NCBI GenBank assembly: GCA_002167435.2
Contig: NHBR02000038.1
Span: 1-64,000 of the forward strand
DNA: 64,000 bases
From: Allomuricauda sp. TMED12
Lineage (GTDB): Bacteria; Bacteroidota; Bacteroidia; Flavobacteriales; Flavobacteriaceae
Direction of reading: 5' to 3'
The translations under genes were made by a program, and so were the position numbers. Of this stretch, positions 26,123 through 35,232 are shown in pieces (the stretch's first letter is position 1; every line of letters begins with the position of its first letter). The notes beneath the pieces were generated by a model, which saw nothing but the letters and a program-made list of their open reading frames with translations, did not search any database and was not told the DNA's origin.

Positions 26123-27088
26123 CTAGCAACATCCACCCCCGTTGTAGTGGTAAGTGCTTTCACTAATATAGATTTCGTTGGATTCTTTTGCTAAAGCAGC
26201 TGCCGTTTTATCGCATACGGCCAAGGGTTGGTTTTGTTGCAGCACATGTCCTTTTTTATCATCAAAATACGCCTCATTGCCAAAATATATAGCAGTTTTT
26301 CCGGTGAACATACAAGGGCCATCTTCGGGCATTGGATCTTTTATGGCAGCAATTTCAACAGATTCAATATGTATAAGTTCGTCCGTAGGATAATGGTTGG
26401 GAGATAATATTCTATATGATCTTTTGCCTCTAATTTCAATAGTGCCGAATCCTGCATCGGTCAATACTTTTACATAATCCTTTAGCGGAATGCTTCCACT
26501 CAGGCACTGGGCCCTTAATCTGTCATCGTTTCGCAGTTCATCGCTCATGGGTTGTTCACAAATGGGATCGCTCATCACCAATCTACCGTGTGGTTTCAAT
26601 ACCCGATACATTTCGGAAACTGCTTTCTTTAGGTCTTCTATTTTAAAAATGTTAAATAGACAGTTTTGAGCCGCCACATCAATGCTTTCATCTTCTACTG
26701 GTAGATTTAAGGCATCACCTTTTACCAAGTTCACATATTCACTGTTGAACCAATCATTCTCCTCTTCCGCTATTTTGAAGTTTTTCCGGGAAGCTTCCAA
26801 CATTTCATCCACTGAATCTACACCGATGACCCCTCCTTTTTGTCTTGAAAAATAAGAGAACTGAAGTAGTTCCATACCCCCACCGACACCTACGTACAGA
26901 ATATTGGGGTTATTAACTAAGTCCTGCGCAGATACGGTGCTTCCACAACCATAGTTCATTTCTTGCATGATCTTGGGAATGGAAAGCCCAGGGAATTGCC
27001 AAATAGGATTGGTGGTACAGCAAAGTCCAACATCTGGAGTTAGGGCAGCTTCTTTATATAGGTCTTGGGTCGCGTCTAAATAGCTCAT
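26123..27088 (-). CDS. arsM: arsenosugar-type arsenite methyltransferase ArsM
   Basis: SAM-dependent methyltransferase that methylates trivalent arsenic. The SAM site is YVGVGGGMELL (65-75), and catalytic cysteines of the ArsM family appear in QNCLFN (Cys143) and AQCLSG (Cys195); a CC pair lies at 23-24. The long C-terminal extension ends in GGGCC, as in proteins named ArsM in arsenosugar clusters. It overlaps the purine phosphorylase gene by ATGA. Methylated arsenic would be the input to arsenosugar synthesis. Methylation activity itself is inferred. Confidence 0.82.
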   Translation of the reverse strand: MSYLDATQDLYKEAALTPDVGLCCTTNPIWQFPGLSIPKIMQEMNYGCGSTVSAQDLVNNPNILYVGVGGGMELLQFSYFSRQKGGVIGVDSVDEMLEASRKNFKIAEEENDWFNSEYVNLVKGDALNLPVEDESIDVAAQNCLFNIFKIEDLKKAVSEMYRVLKPHGRLVMSDPICEQPMSDELRNDDRLRAQCLSGSIPLKDYVKVLTDAGFGTIEIRGKRSYRILSPNHYPTDELIHIESVEIAAIKDPMPEDGPCMFTGKTAIYFGNEAYFDDKKGHVLQQNQPLAVCDKTAAALAKESNEIYISESTYHYNGGGCC

Positions 27089-27900
27089 AGTTCTTTGATT
27101 AGTTCTTTAAACAGTTTAATCATTTTGGGTTCCGCTTGTCCAGCAATCTTTAAAATCTCTTGGACTTCAACTGGTTCCAGATTGTCTGGGTCGCATTCAT
27201 CCGTTAAAACGGACACAGCTACAATAGGTAGTCGTAAATGATTCGCAACAATTACTTCGGGGACCGTACTCATTCCCACAGCATCGGCCCCCATAATTTT
27301 AAGCATGCGATATTCAGCCTTGGTTTCCAGTTGTGGTCCTACAACAGAAGCATATACCCCTTTTTGAAGCGAAATATTTTCTCGGGTTGCAATGGCTTCA
27401 ATTTTTTTGCACATTTCCACATCGTACGGCTCGCTCATATCCACAAATCGGTCACCAAACTCTCCTACATTTTTGAAAGCCAGGGGAGACCCACCTTGCA
27501 GATTGATGTGGTCTTCAATTAACATGATGTCACCCTTTTTAAAGTTAAGATTGATAGCCCCTGCAGCATTGGATACGAACAATTGTGTTATCCCAAGTTG
27601 ATGCATCACCCTTATAGGATAAGTAATATCCAAAAAATCATAGCCTTCGTACAAATGGAAACGCCCGTGCATTACCACGGCTTTTTTCCCTTCGATGGTT
27701 CCATAAATAAGTTTGCCTGTGTGGAATTCGACCGTGGCCAAAGGAAAATAGGGTATATGGTTGTAGTGAGCTTCAATGGGGTTTTCTATGCTGTCTATAA
27801 GTTGGCCCAAACCAGTGCCCAGTACTATGCCTATTTCTGGAGTTTCAAACCCTCGTTTTTTCAAGTATTCGACGGATTCGTCGAGTTGTTTTTGTGTCAT
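27085..27900 (-). CDS. purine-nucleoside phosphorylase
   Basis: Cleaves purine nucleosides with phosphate, releasing the base and ribose-1-phosphate. The phosphate loop IGIVLGTGLGQLI, GRFHLYEGYD, VSNAAGAIN and PQLETKAEYRM are all present in a 271-residue trimeric-type protein. It is flanked by and overlaps the ArsM and TIGR04282 genes by 4 bases each (ATGA), so it belongs to that operon. In arsenosugar clusters this enzyme is thought to remove adenine from a 5'-arsenoadenosine intermediate. It could instead be an ordinary salvage enzyme that has been recruited. Confidence 0.9.
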   Translation of the reverse strand: MTQKQLDESVEYLKKRGFETPEIGIVLGTGLGQLIDSIENPIEAHYNHIPYFPLATVEFHTGKLIYGTIEGKKAVVMHGRFHLYEGYDFLDITYPIRVMHQLGITQLFVSNAAGAINLNFKKGDIMLIEDHINLQGGSPLAFKNVGEFGDRFVDMSEPYDVEMCKKIEAIATRENISLQKGVYASVVGPQLETKAEYRMLKIMGADAVGMSTVPEVIVANHLRLPIVAVSVLTDECDPDNLEPVEVQEILKIAGQAEPKMIKLFKELIKEL

Positions 27901-28511
27901 TCCTTTATATGTTTTAAAAATGGCTCAAAAGCCTTAATGTCTTTGATATCTTCGTAATAGTCCACATCATTCTTTTCATCCAAAAGAGCGACTTCGTCAG
28001 ATTTTAAATCTTTTAAAGTATTGGACAGAACAGTGTCCGTTCCCCAGATTTTATTTTGGAACAATTTTTTATTTAATGACTTCATTCCCAAAAGATAATA
28101 CCCTCCGTCTTCGGCAGGTCCCACAACATAATCATTGTCTTTGAGTCTGGAAAAGGCTTCCTCCAAATCGGATTGGTTAAGATGAAACATATCGCTACCA
28201 ATAATAATGATATTATCAAAACCAGTTTGGAACCCTTCCTTAAAGGCATTCATCATGCGTTCGCCTAAATCTTCTCCTATCTGAAGTTTTTTTTGGTATA
28301 TTTTGTTGTCCCAAATATCATCTTCCCAAATCTCCTCGGAATAATAGACCCATTTTTCCACTTCGAGTTCTTTCGTGAAAGATACGGTATGGTCCAAAAG
28401 AAATTGATAGATGTCCAACGCAGTTTTATCGCCCACCTTGGAGGCTAGTCGTGTCTTGCATTTACCAAGTTCGGGGTTACGGGTAAGGATTAAAAGTAGG
28501 CTATTCTTCAA
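27897..28511 (-). CDS. TIGR04282-family glycosyltransferase (arsenosugar-type)
   Basis: A 204-residue protein of the DUF2064/TIGR04282 group. The N-terminal motif LTRNPELGKCKTRLA and PAEDGGYYLLGM with the metal-binding Asp pair are characteristic. The start must be TTG at 28511: an in-frame stop lies two codons upstream and no ATG occurs before residue 80 or so. It is the first gene of the three-gene operon, overlapping the phosphorylase gene by 4 bases. The name comes from the presence of this family in arsenosugar clusters; its reaction is not established in the sequence. Confidence 0.78.
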   Translation of the reverse strand: MKNSLLLILTRNPELGKCKTRLASKVGDKTALDIYQFLLDHTVSFTKELEVEKWVYYSEEIWEDDIWDNKIYQKKLQIGEDLGERMMNAFKEGFQTGFDNIIIIGSDMFHLNQSDLEEAFSRLKDNDYVVGPAEDGGYYLLGMKSLNKKLFQNKIWGTDTVLSNTLKDLKSDEVALLDEKNDVDYYEDIKDIKAFEPFLKHIKE

Positions 28512-28637
28512 CGATTATTGTTTTGGCCGAGGACGCTTTCAAAGCATAGGTCAACAAGTTGTTCCAATACTTACTGATGTTGTGTAATTTATAGTTTCAC
28601 TTGTTTTTGCACACAGCATGTCCTTTGTTTGTCCTAT

Positions 28638-28645
28638 CAAATATA
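28638..28645 (-). promoter_or_regulatory. candidate -7 box for the arsenosugar operon
   Basis: On the minus strand the sequence TATATTTG matches the Bacteroidota -7 consensus TAnnTTTG exactly. It would start transcription about 120 bases before the TTG start of the TIGR04282 gene. No TTG was found at the expected -33 position, so support is partial. Confidence 0.4.
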
Positions 28646-28703
28646 CCACCATAAAGATTTTGGACATTGAAGAAAGCGGAATTTTTAATTTTTCAGATAA
28701 AAA

Positions 28704-30749
28704 TCAGGATATTTTAACCAGATAATTGGGCAAGTGTTTGCGGAGTTTGTCGAACGAAATCGGTTTGGTAAAATAGTCGTTCATACCAACTCCTTTGGCT
28801 TCATCAATAGCTTCCCTGGTCACATCTGCAGAAAGACCAATAATGCCAATATCTTTGTTGAATTTTCTAATTTCCCTTGTAGCTCTTAAACCATCCATTT
28901 TAGGCATATGGATGTCCATGAATATTAAATGGTAACAGTTTTTCCGCGCAGCTTTTACTGCTTCGAATCCATCGGAAGCCGATTCGGATTGTACCCCTAA
29001 TTTTTCCAAAGTCTTTTTCAGGACCATTACATTCACCCTATTGTCATCCACTATTAGAACCTTGCAGCCACTTAGATCGATTGATTCGGAATTTGTGGTG
29101 CTTATTTTACTTTTGGTTTCTGCCAATGGGAATTTAAGGGACAAATAAAATTCCGTACCCACATTCTCCTGACTCATCACTTCAATTTTTCCTCCTAAGA
29201 GCTCCACAAGTTTATAAGTGATGTATAGGCCAAGACCACTACCTTCATGCCGTTTTGCTTTTCCGATATCTACTTGGGTAAACCTATCAAATATGGTCTT
29301 TAATTTGTTTTTTGGAATTCCTATTCCGGTATCCTTGATGACCATATCAATGGCCAATTTATCATTGACTATGTTTTCATGATAGGAAATCGTTATCCCC
29401 CCTTTTTCGGTAAATTTCAAGGAATTCCTTAAAATATTTGTAATGATTTGCCCATATTTTCCAATGTCCCCAACGGCATCTAGGTCGCTATTGATAGTTG
29501 AGTCCAAAGATATATGGAGTCCCTTTTCTTCCGCAGTACGCTGATATATTCTGATGATGTTTTTCAGCTCTTGCAATGGAGAAAAAATATCCTTTCTAAA
29601 AGTAGTTTTGCCAGATTCTATTTTATCTATTTCAAGAATGTCGTTTACCAACAGAAGCAACTTTTTTGAGGAAATGTCCATTAGTGACAGATATTCTTGT
29701 AAAGAACTATGTATCTCTGACAATTTTAATACCTCAATAAACCCAATAATTGCATTTAAAGGAGTTCTTATTTCATGGCTCATGTTGGAAATAAACTCTG
29801 TTTTTGCCTTGGATGATTTTTCAGCTCTCAGCTGTTCTTTCTTTAAGGATTTATTAAGCTCTTTAAGTTTGATGTTAGCATCACCTAAATAATCGTTTTT
29901 TCCTCTTGAAGACTGATAAAAATAAACAAGTAAACTGGTAAGAAAGGACAGTAAAAGGCCAAAAATCAAGTATACATAGGTTGCCTCTTTTCTTTCTGCC
30001 AAAAAATCCAAATGGGAAGGCATTAAGGAGAATGTCCATTTTTGCCCATCAAGGGCATCGACCTCAAAGCTGGTCGTGAATATGAATTCGTTGCCAATTT
30101 CACTGGTATTCGGGTTGTTTTTGGAATAAAAGATTGTTCCTCTTTCATCTTTGACTTCTATGGCATACTTATCCAAACCGGCTACCAGTTCATTGAAGGG
30201 TGAGGTGAAATCCATTCCGGCGGTAACCGACCCTTTAAATTTTCCTTCGAAATATACAGGAGCATCCACCAAAAAGGCACTACCTCCTTGGTGTAGCTTT
30301 GTCCATTGTGAAATGTTTGTAGATGAATCTTTTACGTGGTGGTCCCATTCTGGATATCTTGGGTGTTTGGAAAGGTCTAGCCCGACAGCTGCCCTATTGG
30401 CCTCCAAAGGAGTTATCTTTTTAATAATCATTAAAGTATCCAGCCACTCCACAAATTTAAACGATGGGTTTTGCTCCAAAATAAGGCGGGCATCTTTCTC
30501 CCAATATTGAAAATAGGATCCATTGGTCATTTCAATACGCTTTTTTAAATTCTCCAAGGATTTAACATCGTATTTGACCAAGGAGAAGAATTCTTTGGCC
30601 CGCAGGCTACCAGTGGTCTGGATTTCGCGTATGAATGTTGCCTTTTGGGTTTTGAGGGATTTATTCCATAAAACCAACACAATGGTGATAAAAACTGCAA
30701 ATATCGCAATGGGAAAGATCAGTTCTTTTTTTGAGGATTTCAACGACAT
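28704..30749 (-). CDS. CHASE-domain hybrid sensor histidine kinase/response regulator
   Basis: A 681-residue membrane sensor. Membrane segments at about 11-28 and 257-278 enclose a periplasmic CHASE-type domain (for example LEANRAAVGLDLSKHPRYPE and GGSAFLVDAPVYFEGKFKG). Then come HisKA with phospho-acceptor His325 (SHEIRTPLN), the ATPase domain (N442 in NSLKF, DTGIGIP, GSGLGLYI) and a receiver with Asp612 (MDIHMPKMDG). It can thus autophosphorylate and relay in one chain. No output gene is adjacent; the GH32 gene starts divergently 318 bases away. Confidence 0.88.
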   Translation of the reverse strand: MSLKSSKKELIFPIAIFAVFITIVLVLWNKSLKTQKATFIREIQTTGSLRAKEFFSLVKYDVKSLENLKKRIEMTNGSYFQYWEKDARLILEQNPSFKFVEWLDTLMIIKKITPLEANRAAVGLDLSKHPRYPEWDHHVKDSSTNISQWTKLHQGGSAFLVDAPVYFEGKFKGSVTAGMDFTSPFNELVAGLDKYAIEVKDERGTIFYSKNNPNTSEIGNEFIFTTSFEVDALDGQKWTFSLMPSHLDFLAERKEATYVYLIFGLLLSFLTSLLVYFYQSSRGKNDYLGDANIKLKELNKSLKKEQLRAEKSSKAKTEFISNMSHEIRTPLNAIIGFIEVLKLSEIHSSLQEYLSLMDISSKKLLLLVNDILEIDKIESGKTTFRKDIFSPLQELKNIIRIYQRTAEEKGLHISLDSTINSDLDAVGDIGKYGQIITNILRNSLKFTEKGGITISYHENIVNDKLAIDMVIKDTGIGIPKNKLKTIFDRFTQVDIGKAKRHEGSGLGLYITYKLVELLGGKIEVMSQENVGTEFYLSLKFPLAETKSKISTTNSESIDLSGCKVLIVDDNRVNVMVLKKTLEKLGVQSESASDGFEAVKAARKNCYHLIFMDIHMPKMDGLRATREIRKFNKDIGIIGLSADVTREAIDEAKGVGMNDYFTKPISFDKLRKHLPNYLVKIS

Positions 30750-31067
30750 ACCAAGTATCGAAATAGGGGGCTTATGTTAATACTTTTTTTCTAACCGTAA
30801 ATTCTTACTAATGAACCTTGTCACTTTTTGATTGCTGGAAAACAAGAAGAGTAAGAAAATACAACATTCACTACGGTTGTTAACACTTTTCCAATGAAAA
30901 AATTGTATCCAATATCCTCTTTATGAGAAAAATGTAGTGATGCACGGTGTTTTTTATTCAACTAATGCCTTGTATTTGTTAAGTTGAAGGTTTCTTTTAA
31001 AGATAAATAGAAGATGGGGTAAGAATTAAAATTTATTTATCTTGAAAGGTCATTCTAAATCAAGGAA
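30750..31067. other. intergenic region between divergent kinase and GH32 genes
   Basis: AT-rich and without a convincing ORF, repeat or hairpin. It must hold the two divergent promoters. Near 31045 on the plus strand, TTATCTTG is close to but not identical with TAnnTTTG. Confidence 0.5.
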
Positions 31068-32618
31068 ATGAATAAACTGATCATTAGTTGCTCAATTATA
31101 ATTGCATTTGTCGCTTGCAGGGAAGACCACAAGAAGGCTCAGAACGAACCTGAAGAAGAGTCGACATACCAAGAGGAATACCGACCACAGTTTCATTTCT
31201 CCCCAGAAGAAAAATGGATGAACGATCCAAATGGGTTGGTTTATCATGAGGGGATTTACCACTTGTTTTATCAATATTATCCAGAAGATATCGTATGGGG
31301 TCCCATGCATTGGGGTCATGCGGTAAGCGAAGATATGGTACATTGGGAACATAAGCCCATAGCGCTGTATCCAGATGAAAATGGTCTTATTTTTTCTGGC
31401 AGCGCCGTAGTTGATAAGAAAAACACCTCGGGTTTTGGTAAGGAAGGAAAAACACCTTTGGTGGCCATATTCACTTATCATTCCATGGAAGGTGAGAAGG
31501 AGGGCAGAAATGATTTTCAGACACAAGGAATTGCCTACAGTTTGGACAACGGGGAGACTTGGAATAAATATGCCGACAATCCCGTTATTGTAAATGGAGA
31601 AGGAATAAAAGATTTTAGAGATCCCAAAGTATTTTGGCATAAGCCTTCCAACGGTTGGATTTTAACCTTGGTAGCAGGGGACCATGCCAAATTTTATAGT
31701 TCCAAAAACTTAAAGGATTGGACATATTTGAGCGATTTTGGTAAATTACAGGGTGCGCATGGTGGGGTATGGGAATGTCCGGATCTTTTTCCCTTGCAAA
31801 TAGAGGGTTCCGATGAGGAAAAATGGGTCTTGATCATTAGTATAAACCCCGGAGCCCCAAATGGTGGTAGTGGGACTCAATATTTTGTGGGAGATTTTGA
31901 TGGTACAACTTTTACTTCCAATCAAAAGAATCCTAAATGGCTTGATTACGGAACAGATAATTACGCAGGAGTGACTTATAACAATGTTCCGGAAGAGGAG
32001 CGTATTTTTATTGGATGGATGAGCAACTGGGATTACGCCCGGGATACGCCTACCAAGAAATGGCGAAGTGCTATGACGGTGCCCCGAAAATTATCCTTGC
32101 ACAAAGTTGAAGATGATTACTTTTTGGCCAATTATCCAATTGACAAAATGGGTGATTTGACCAGTCCCACAGTAATCAATCAAGTTGAAGTAGCTGCTGC
32201 TGCAACCGATACACTGCAGGTGGAGGGACTATATCAATCGGAGATTCAGTTGAAAACGACTGCTAAGAACTTTCAATTACTGTTTAAAAATGAATTGGAT
32301 GAAGTTCTTGTATTGGATTTTGATGCTACAAACCAGATTTTAACGGTAGATAGAACTTTGTCCGGAAAAGTTGATTTTCAAGAAGATTTTGGAGCCAAAA
32401 AACATGTGGCACCATTAAAAGGTTTAAAAAAAGGACCACATCAATTCAAAATATTGATGGACTGGTCATCTATGGAATTGTTTATGGACCAAGGGATGCT
32501 TTCCATTACAGAACAACTGTTCCCAACAAGCCCTTACAATACATTAATCATTAATAATGAGAATGGGAGTGAGCCAATCATTATTCAATCTATTAAGGAA
32601 ATGAAATCCATATGGTAA
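31068..32618 (+). CDS. GH32 lipoprotein, levanase/inulinase-like fructan hydrolase
   Basis: A 516-residue secreted glycoside hydrolase. The lipobox Cys is at 17 (IIAFVAC). Family GH32 signature residues are present: nucleophile Asp53 in WMNDPNG, RDP at 184-186, and acid/base Glu236 in WECPDLF, followed by the C-terminal beta-sandwich. The lipid anchor places it at the envelope, which suggests use of fructan or sucrose outside the cytoplasm; exo- versus endo-action is not resolvable. No SusC/SusD pair or sugar transporter is nearby, which is unusual for a Bacteroidota fructan locus. Confidence 0.88.
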   Translation: MNKLIISCSIIIAFVACREDHKKAQNEPEEESTYQEEYRPQFHFSPEEKWMNDPNGLVYHEGIYHLFYQYYPEDIVWGPMHWGHAVSEDMVHWEHKPIALYPDENGLIFSGSAVVDKKNTSGFGKEGKTPLVAIFTYHSMEGEKEGRNDFQTQGIAYSLDNGETWNKYADNPVIVNGEGIKDFRDPKVFWHKPSNGWILTLVAGDHAKFYSSKNLKDWTYLSDFGKLQGAHGGVWECPDLFPLQIEGSDEEKWVLIISINPGAPNGGSGTQYFVGDFDGTTFTSNQKNPKWLDYGTDNYAGVTYNNVPEEERIFIGWMSNWDYARDTPTKKWRSAMTVPRKLSLHKVEDDYFLANYPIDKMGDLTSPTVINQVEVAAAATDTLQVEGLYQSEIQLKTTAKNFQLLFKNELDEVLVLDFDATNQILTVDRTLSGKVDFQEDFGAKKHVAPLKGLKKGPHQFKILMDWSSMELFMDQGMLSITEQLFPTSPYNTLIINNENGSEPIIIQSIKEMKSIW

Positions 32619-32690
32619 TGGTGGGCCAGTCTGACCAATATCAGTTTTTTTAAGCAGTTTCAATGTGATCTTTGTCGTAAATCATGAGAT

Positions 32691-34223
32691 ATGAGCGTTA
32701 CACGGAATCAGCTTCAAAAAATGGCTGTGCAAATAGACCAGGTTGTTGATTTAATTCGGCAACAAGATTTCGCTGATGATGTATTGACCCAAAGTGTATG
32801 CCCTATTTACAAGGAAAGTGCAAAAAATCTGATGCATTATGCTACTTTCAGAAGTTTTGATGCCAGAAAAATGCAAAAGGGACTAAAGGAATTGGGTCTA
32901 ACTCGACTTGCGAATGCCGAAGGAAATATTTTGGGAAGCCTAATCAATCTCAAAATAATTGTACATAGCTTATTGGGTGGCGCACCTGATTTGACCAAGA
33001 ATGAGTTTTTATCCATTGGCGAGGGAACACAAATATTAAAGAGGCATACGAACGAACTTTTTGGCGAATCGGATAAATTGCGACGTGTCCGCGTTATGGT
33101 TACCCAACCAACAGAAGCAGCAACCAATTACAATTTGGTACTGAATATGGTTAGAAACGGAATGGATTGTGCTCGAGTAAATTGTGCGCACGATGGTCCC
33201 GAAGTTTGGCAAGCCATAATTAACAATGTTCGCAAAGCAGCGGAGGAATGTTCCACAACGGTTAAGGTGGCGATGGATTTGGCCGGGGCTAAAGTCAGAA
33301 CAGGGAAAATTGATTTGGGTGCTCGGTTAAAGGAAAAAAAGACCTCAAGAAAGAGGATGAATCAATTCATTAGATTGAATAAGGGAGATTTGCTAATCGT
33401 TACGGGGAAAGACAATGGTGCTTCCCTCTCAGAGTTCAATAATAAAGGAGAGTTGGTGAAACCTGCAAGAATATGTTGCGTTCCTCCCCATATCGTGAAT
33501 CGCGTAGAAAAAGGAGCCCCTATTTTATTTGATGACGGCAAAATTGAAGGTGAGATTATGGAAACTGGACCGGAATCTTTTCAGGTGAAAATTACACGTG
33601 CTAAAGAGGGCGGCACAAAACTTAAAGGAGAAAAAGGGATTAACTTTCCAACCCTTGATCTAGGAATTTCAGGACTTACCGATAAAGATAGGGAGGACTT
33701 GAAGTTTGTGGTCAATCATGCAGATATTGTTAACTATTCTTATGTAAATGATGCTGAAGATGTGAACGACTTGCTGTTGGAATTGAAAAATTTGGGAGCC
33801 GATGAGGATTTGGGCGTTATTTTAAAAATCGAGACCAATTTGGCCTACAAAAATTTGATCAACATCCTTATTACGTCAATGCAACGAAAGCATCTGGGGG
33901 TTATGATCGCTCGGGGTGATTTGGCCCTTGAAGTGGGGTGGAAAAATATGGGAATGGTGCAGGAAGGTATCCTATCATTTTGTAGTGCAGCACACATTCC
34001 TGTAGTTTGGGCTACCCAGGTTTTGGAGGGTCTGGCCAAAACGGGAATACCATCGAGGTCGGAGATCACGGATATAACATCATCCGTACAAGCAGAATGT
34101 GTAATGTTGAACAAGGGCCCTCATATTAATGAGGCCATATCATTTTTGGACGAAGTTTTGCTCAACGTGGAAAGTTCGCACAATAAAAAAGAGGTGCTAC
34201 TACCTAAAATGGAATGGAAATAA
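32691..34223 (+). CDS. pyruvate kinase family protein, N-terminal helical domain and no C-terminal domain
   Basis: 510 residues. About 125 N-terminal residues form a helical region of no known family, followed by a pyruvate kinase barrel with B domain. Catalytic residues align: Arg162 and Asn164 (ARVNCAHDG), Asp196 (MDLAGAKVRTG), Lys379 and Glu381 (LKIETN), Asp410 (MIARGDLALE) and Thr442. The usual Ser two residues after Asn164 is Ala166, and the TKGP segment becomes LAGA. The barrel ends with LNKGPHINEAI and the allosteric C-terminal domain is missing. It could be an active, unregulated pyruvate kinase or a paralogue with a different phosphoryl acceptor. Confidence 0.75.
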   Translation: MSVTRNQLQKMAVQIDQVVDLIRQQDFADDVLTQSVCPIYKESAKNLMHYATFRSFDARKMQKGLKELGLTRLANAEGNILGSLINLKIIVHSLLGGAPDLTKNEFLSIGEGTQILKRHTNELFGESDKLRRVRVMVTQPTEAATNYNLVLNMVRNGMDCARVNCAHDGPEVWQAIINNVRKAAEECSTTVKVAMDLAGAKVRTGKIDLGARLKEKKTSRKRMNQFIRLNKGDLLIVTGKDNGASLSEFNNKGELVKPARICCVPPHIVNRVEKGAPILFDDGKIEGEIMETGPESFQVKITRAKEGGTKLKGEKGINFPTLDLGISGLTDKDREDLKFVVNHADIVNYSYVNDAEDVNDLLLELKNLGADEDLGVILKIETNLAYKNLINILITSMQRKHLGVMIARGDLALEVGWKNMGMVQEGILSFCSAAHIPVVWATQVLEGLAKTGIPSRSEITDITSSVQAECVMLNKGPHINEAISFLDEVLLNVESSHNKKEVLLPKMEWK

Positions 34224-34249
34224 AAAAAGGGCGCCTTTAAAAGGAGCCC
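34222..34249 (-). terminator. rho-independent terminator on minus strand
   Basis: A GC-rich hairpin (229-249, one G/A mismatch, loop TAA) is preceded on the plus strand by seven A, which gives a T7 tract only when read on the minus strand. It therefore terminates transcription from the right, fitting the 33-codon minus-strand gene at 34310. It lies immediately after the pyruvate kinase stop codon. Confidence 0.65.
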
Positions 34250-34309
34250 CATTGAGATACATAACTAACTATTGGAGATTGCGGTTAGTGTGCTAGTGTT
34301 TAGTATAGC

Positions 34310-34411
34310 TTAATTAATGTATAAATAGATACTGCTTAAAAGAGAGTAAATGGATAGTGCAATTACAACATACCAAAATAGGTATCCTAGTTTTGCGTCT
34401 ATAGTGTTCAT
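34310..34411 (-). CDS. 33-residue single-span membrane protein
   Basis: A 33-codon frame with ATG at 34411 and TAA at 34310. It encodes a short polar start (MNTIDAKLGY) and one long hydrophobic helix (LFWYVVIALSIYSLL). A terminator on the same strand follows 60 bases later, and no other gene explains that terminator. Small membrane peptides of this type are often missed in annotation. The existence of the frame is seen directly; translation is inferred. Confidence 0.45.
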   Translation of the reverse strand: MNTIDAKLGYLFWYVVIALSIYSLLSSIYLYIN

Positions 34412-34710
34412 TTTTCTGAGTGTTTCTTGTTTTAGTTGAGTTTAAAACTGCACCCTAAATTATATGAAACAAGCCCATCTACCATCCAAAGTTTTATTGG
34501 TTGCACTAAATAGGATATAATTGGTCGTAAAACTTATGTAATTGGAAAAGATGTGTTTTTGGGGAATAGACTACTTAGCGATTTATGGTTTTTTCGCTGA
34601 ATTACAGTGGTTTGTGATTTGTGGTGCAATGGGGAACAAAGACTTATTGGAAGGATGTTTGCTATAAAGAAGAAACAACACCCTTCCATAAAAGGTGTAA
34701 ATAGTAGAAA

Positions 34711-34938
34711 TTAAACTAAAGGGGTGCCCTTTAATCGTTTTTCAATTTTTCGCTTTTTAGCAGTTATGTTCTTCATGGTTTCCATTAATTTGGAATCCTT
34801 GGTCTTTTTATAAATCTCGTTGATGGAAAGGATTAAACTCTTTGCTTCTCTTGAGGCTTTAACCCTATCACTGGTGGACATATGGCTCATCGGCCTTTTT
34901 TCAAACTCTTCCGCCTTTTCAATTAACTCTTGGGTCAT
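34711..34938 (-). CDS. small helical hypothetical protein
   Basis: 75 residues, strongly charged and predicted to be mostly alpha-helical (IEKAEEFEKRPM ... KNITAKKRKIEKRL). There is no signal peptide and no family is recognised. An ATG start and an isolated position on the minus strand make it a plausible small gene. Nothing links it functionally to its neighbours. Confidence 0.5.
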   Translation of the reverse strand: MTQELIEKAEEFEKRPMSHMSTSDRVKASREAKSLILSINEIYKKTKDSKLMETMKNITAKKRKIEKRLKGTPLV

Positions 34939-35232
34939 TTTTTGTTTTTAAAATTATTCGCAATCGGCTAAATATAAGAGTTAGTTTGATATTTTTTGCT
35001 TATAGAACCATTTGATTTCCATATTTATGAAAACATTAAGAAGTCAACCAGTTGAAGTGCTATAAAAATCCAAATAAAAAATTAAAATCAGGGTTAATCG
35101 GTTGATAATCTGTCCTTACTTTCTAAATAAGGAACAAGTAGAGTTAAATCAAGAAGAGCTTTCAATGTTAAATTAACGTGTATTAATTGTAAACTAAATA
35201 TGGTTTAGGCTATTTTTGGATAAAATTTTGAA

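Noticed and set aside
28501-28656. Short open frames in the leader of the TIGR04282 gene (33 and about 31 codons) that look protein-like
   Set aside because: One lacks an ATG and both end inside the leader; no family match and no supporting signal. A pseudogene remnant cannot be excluded.
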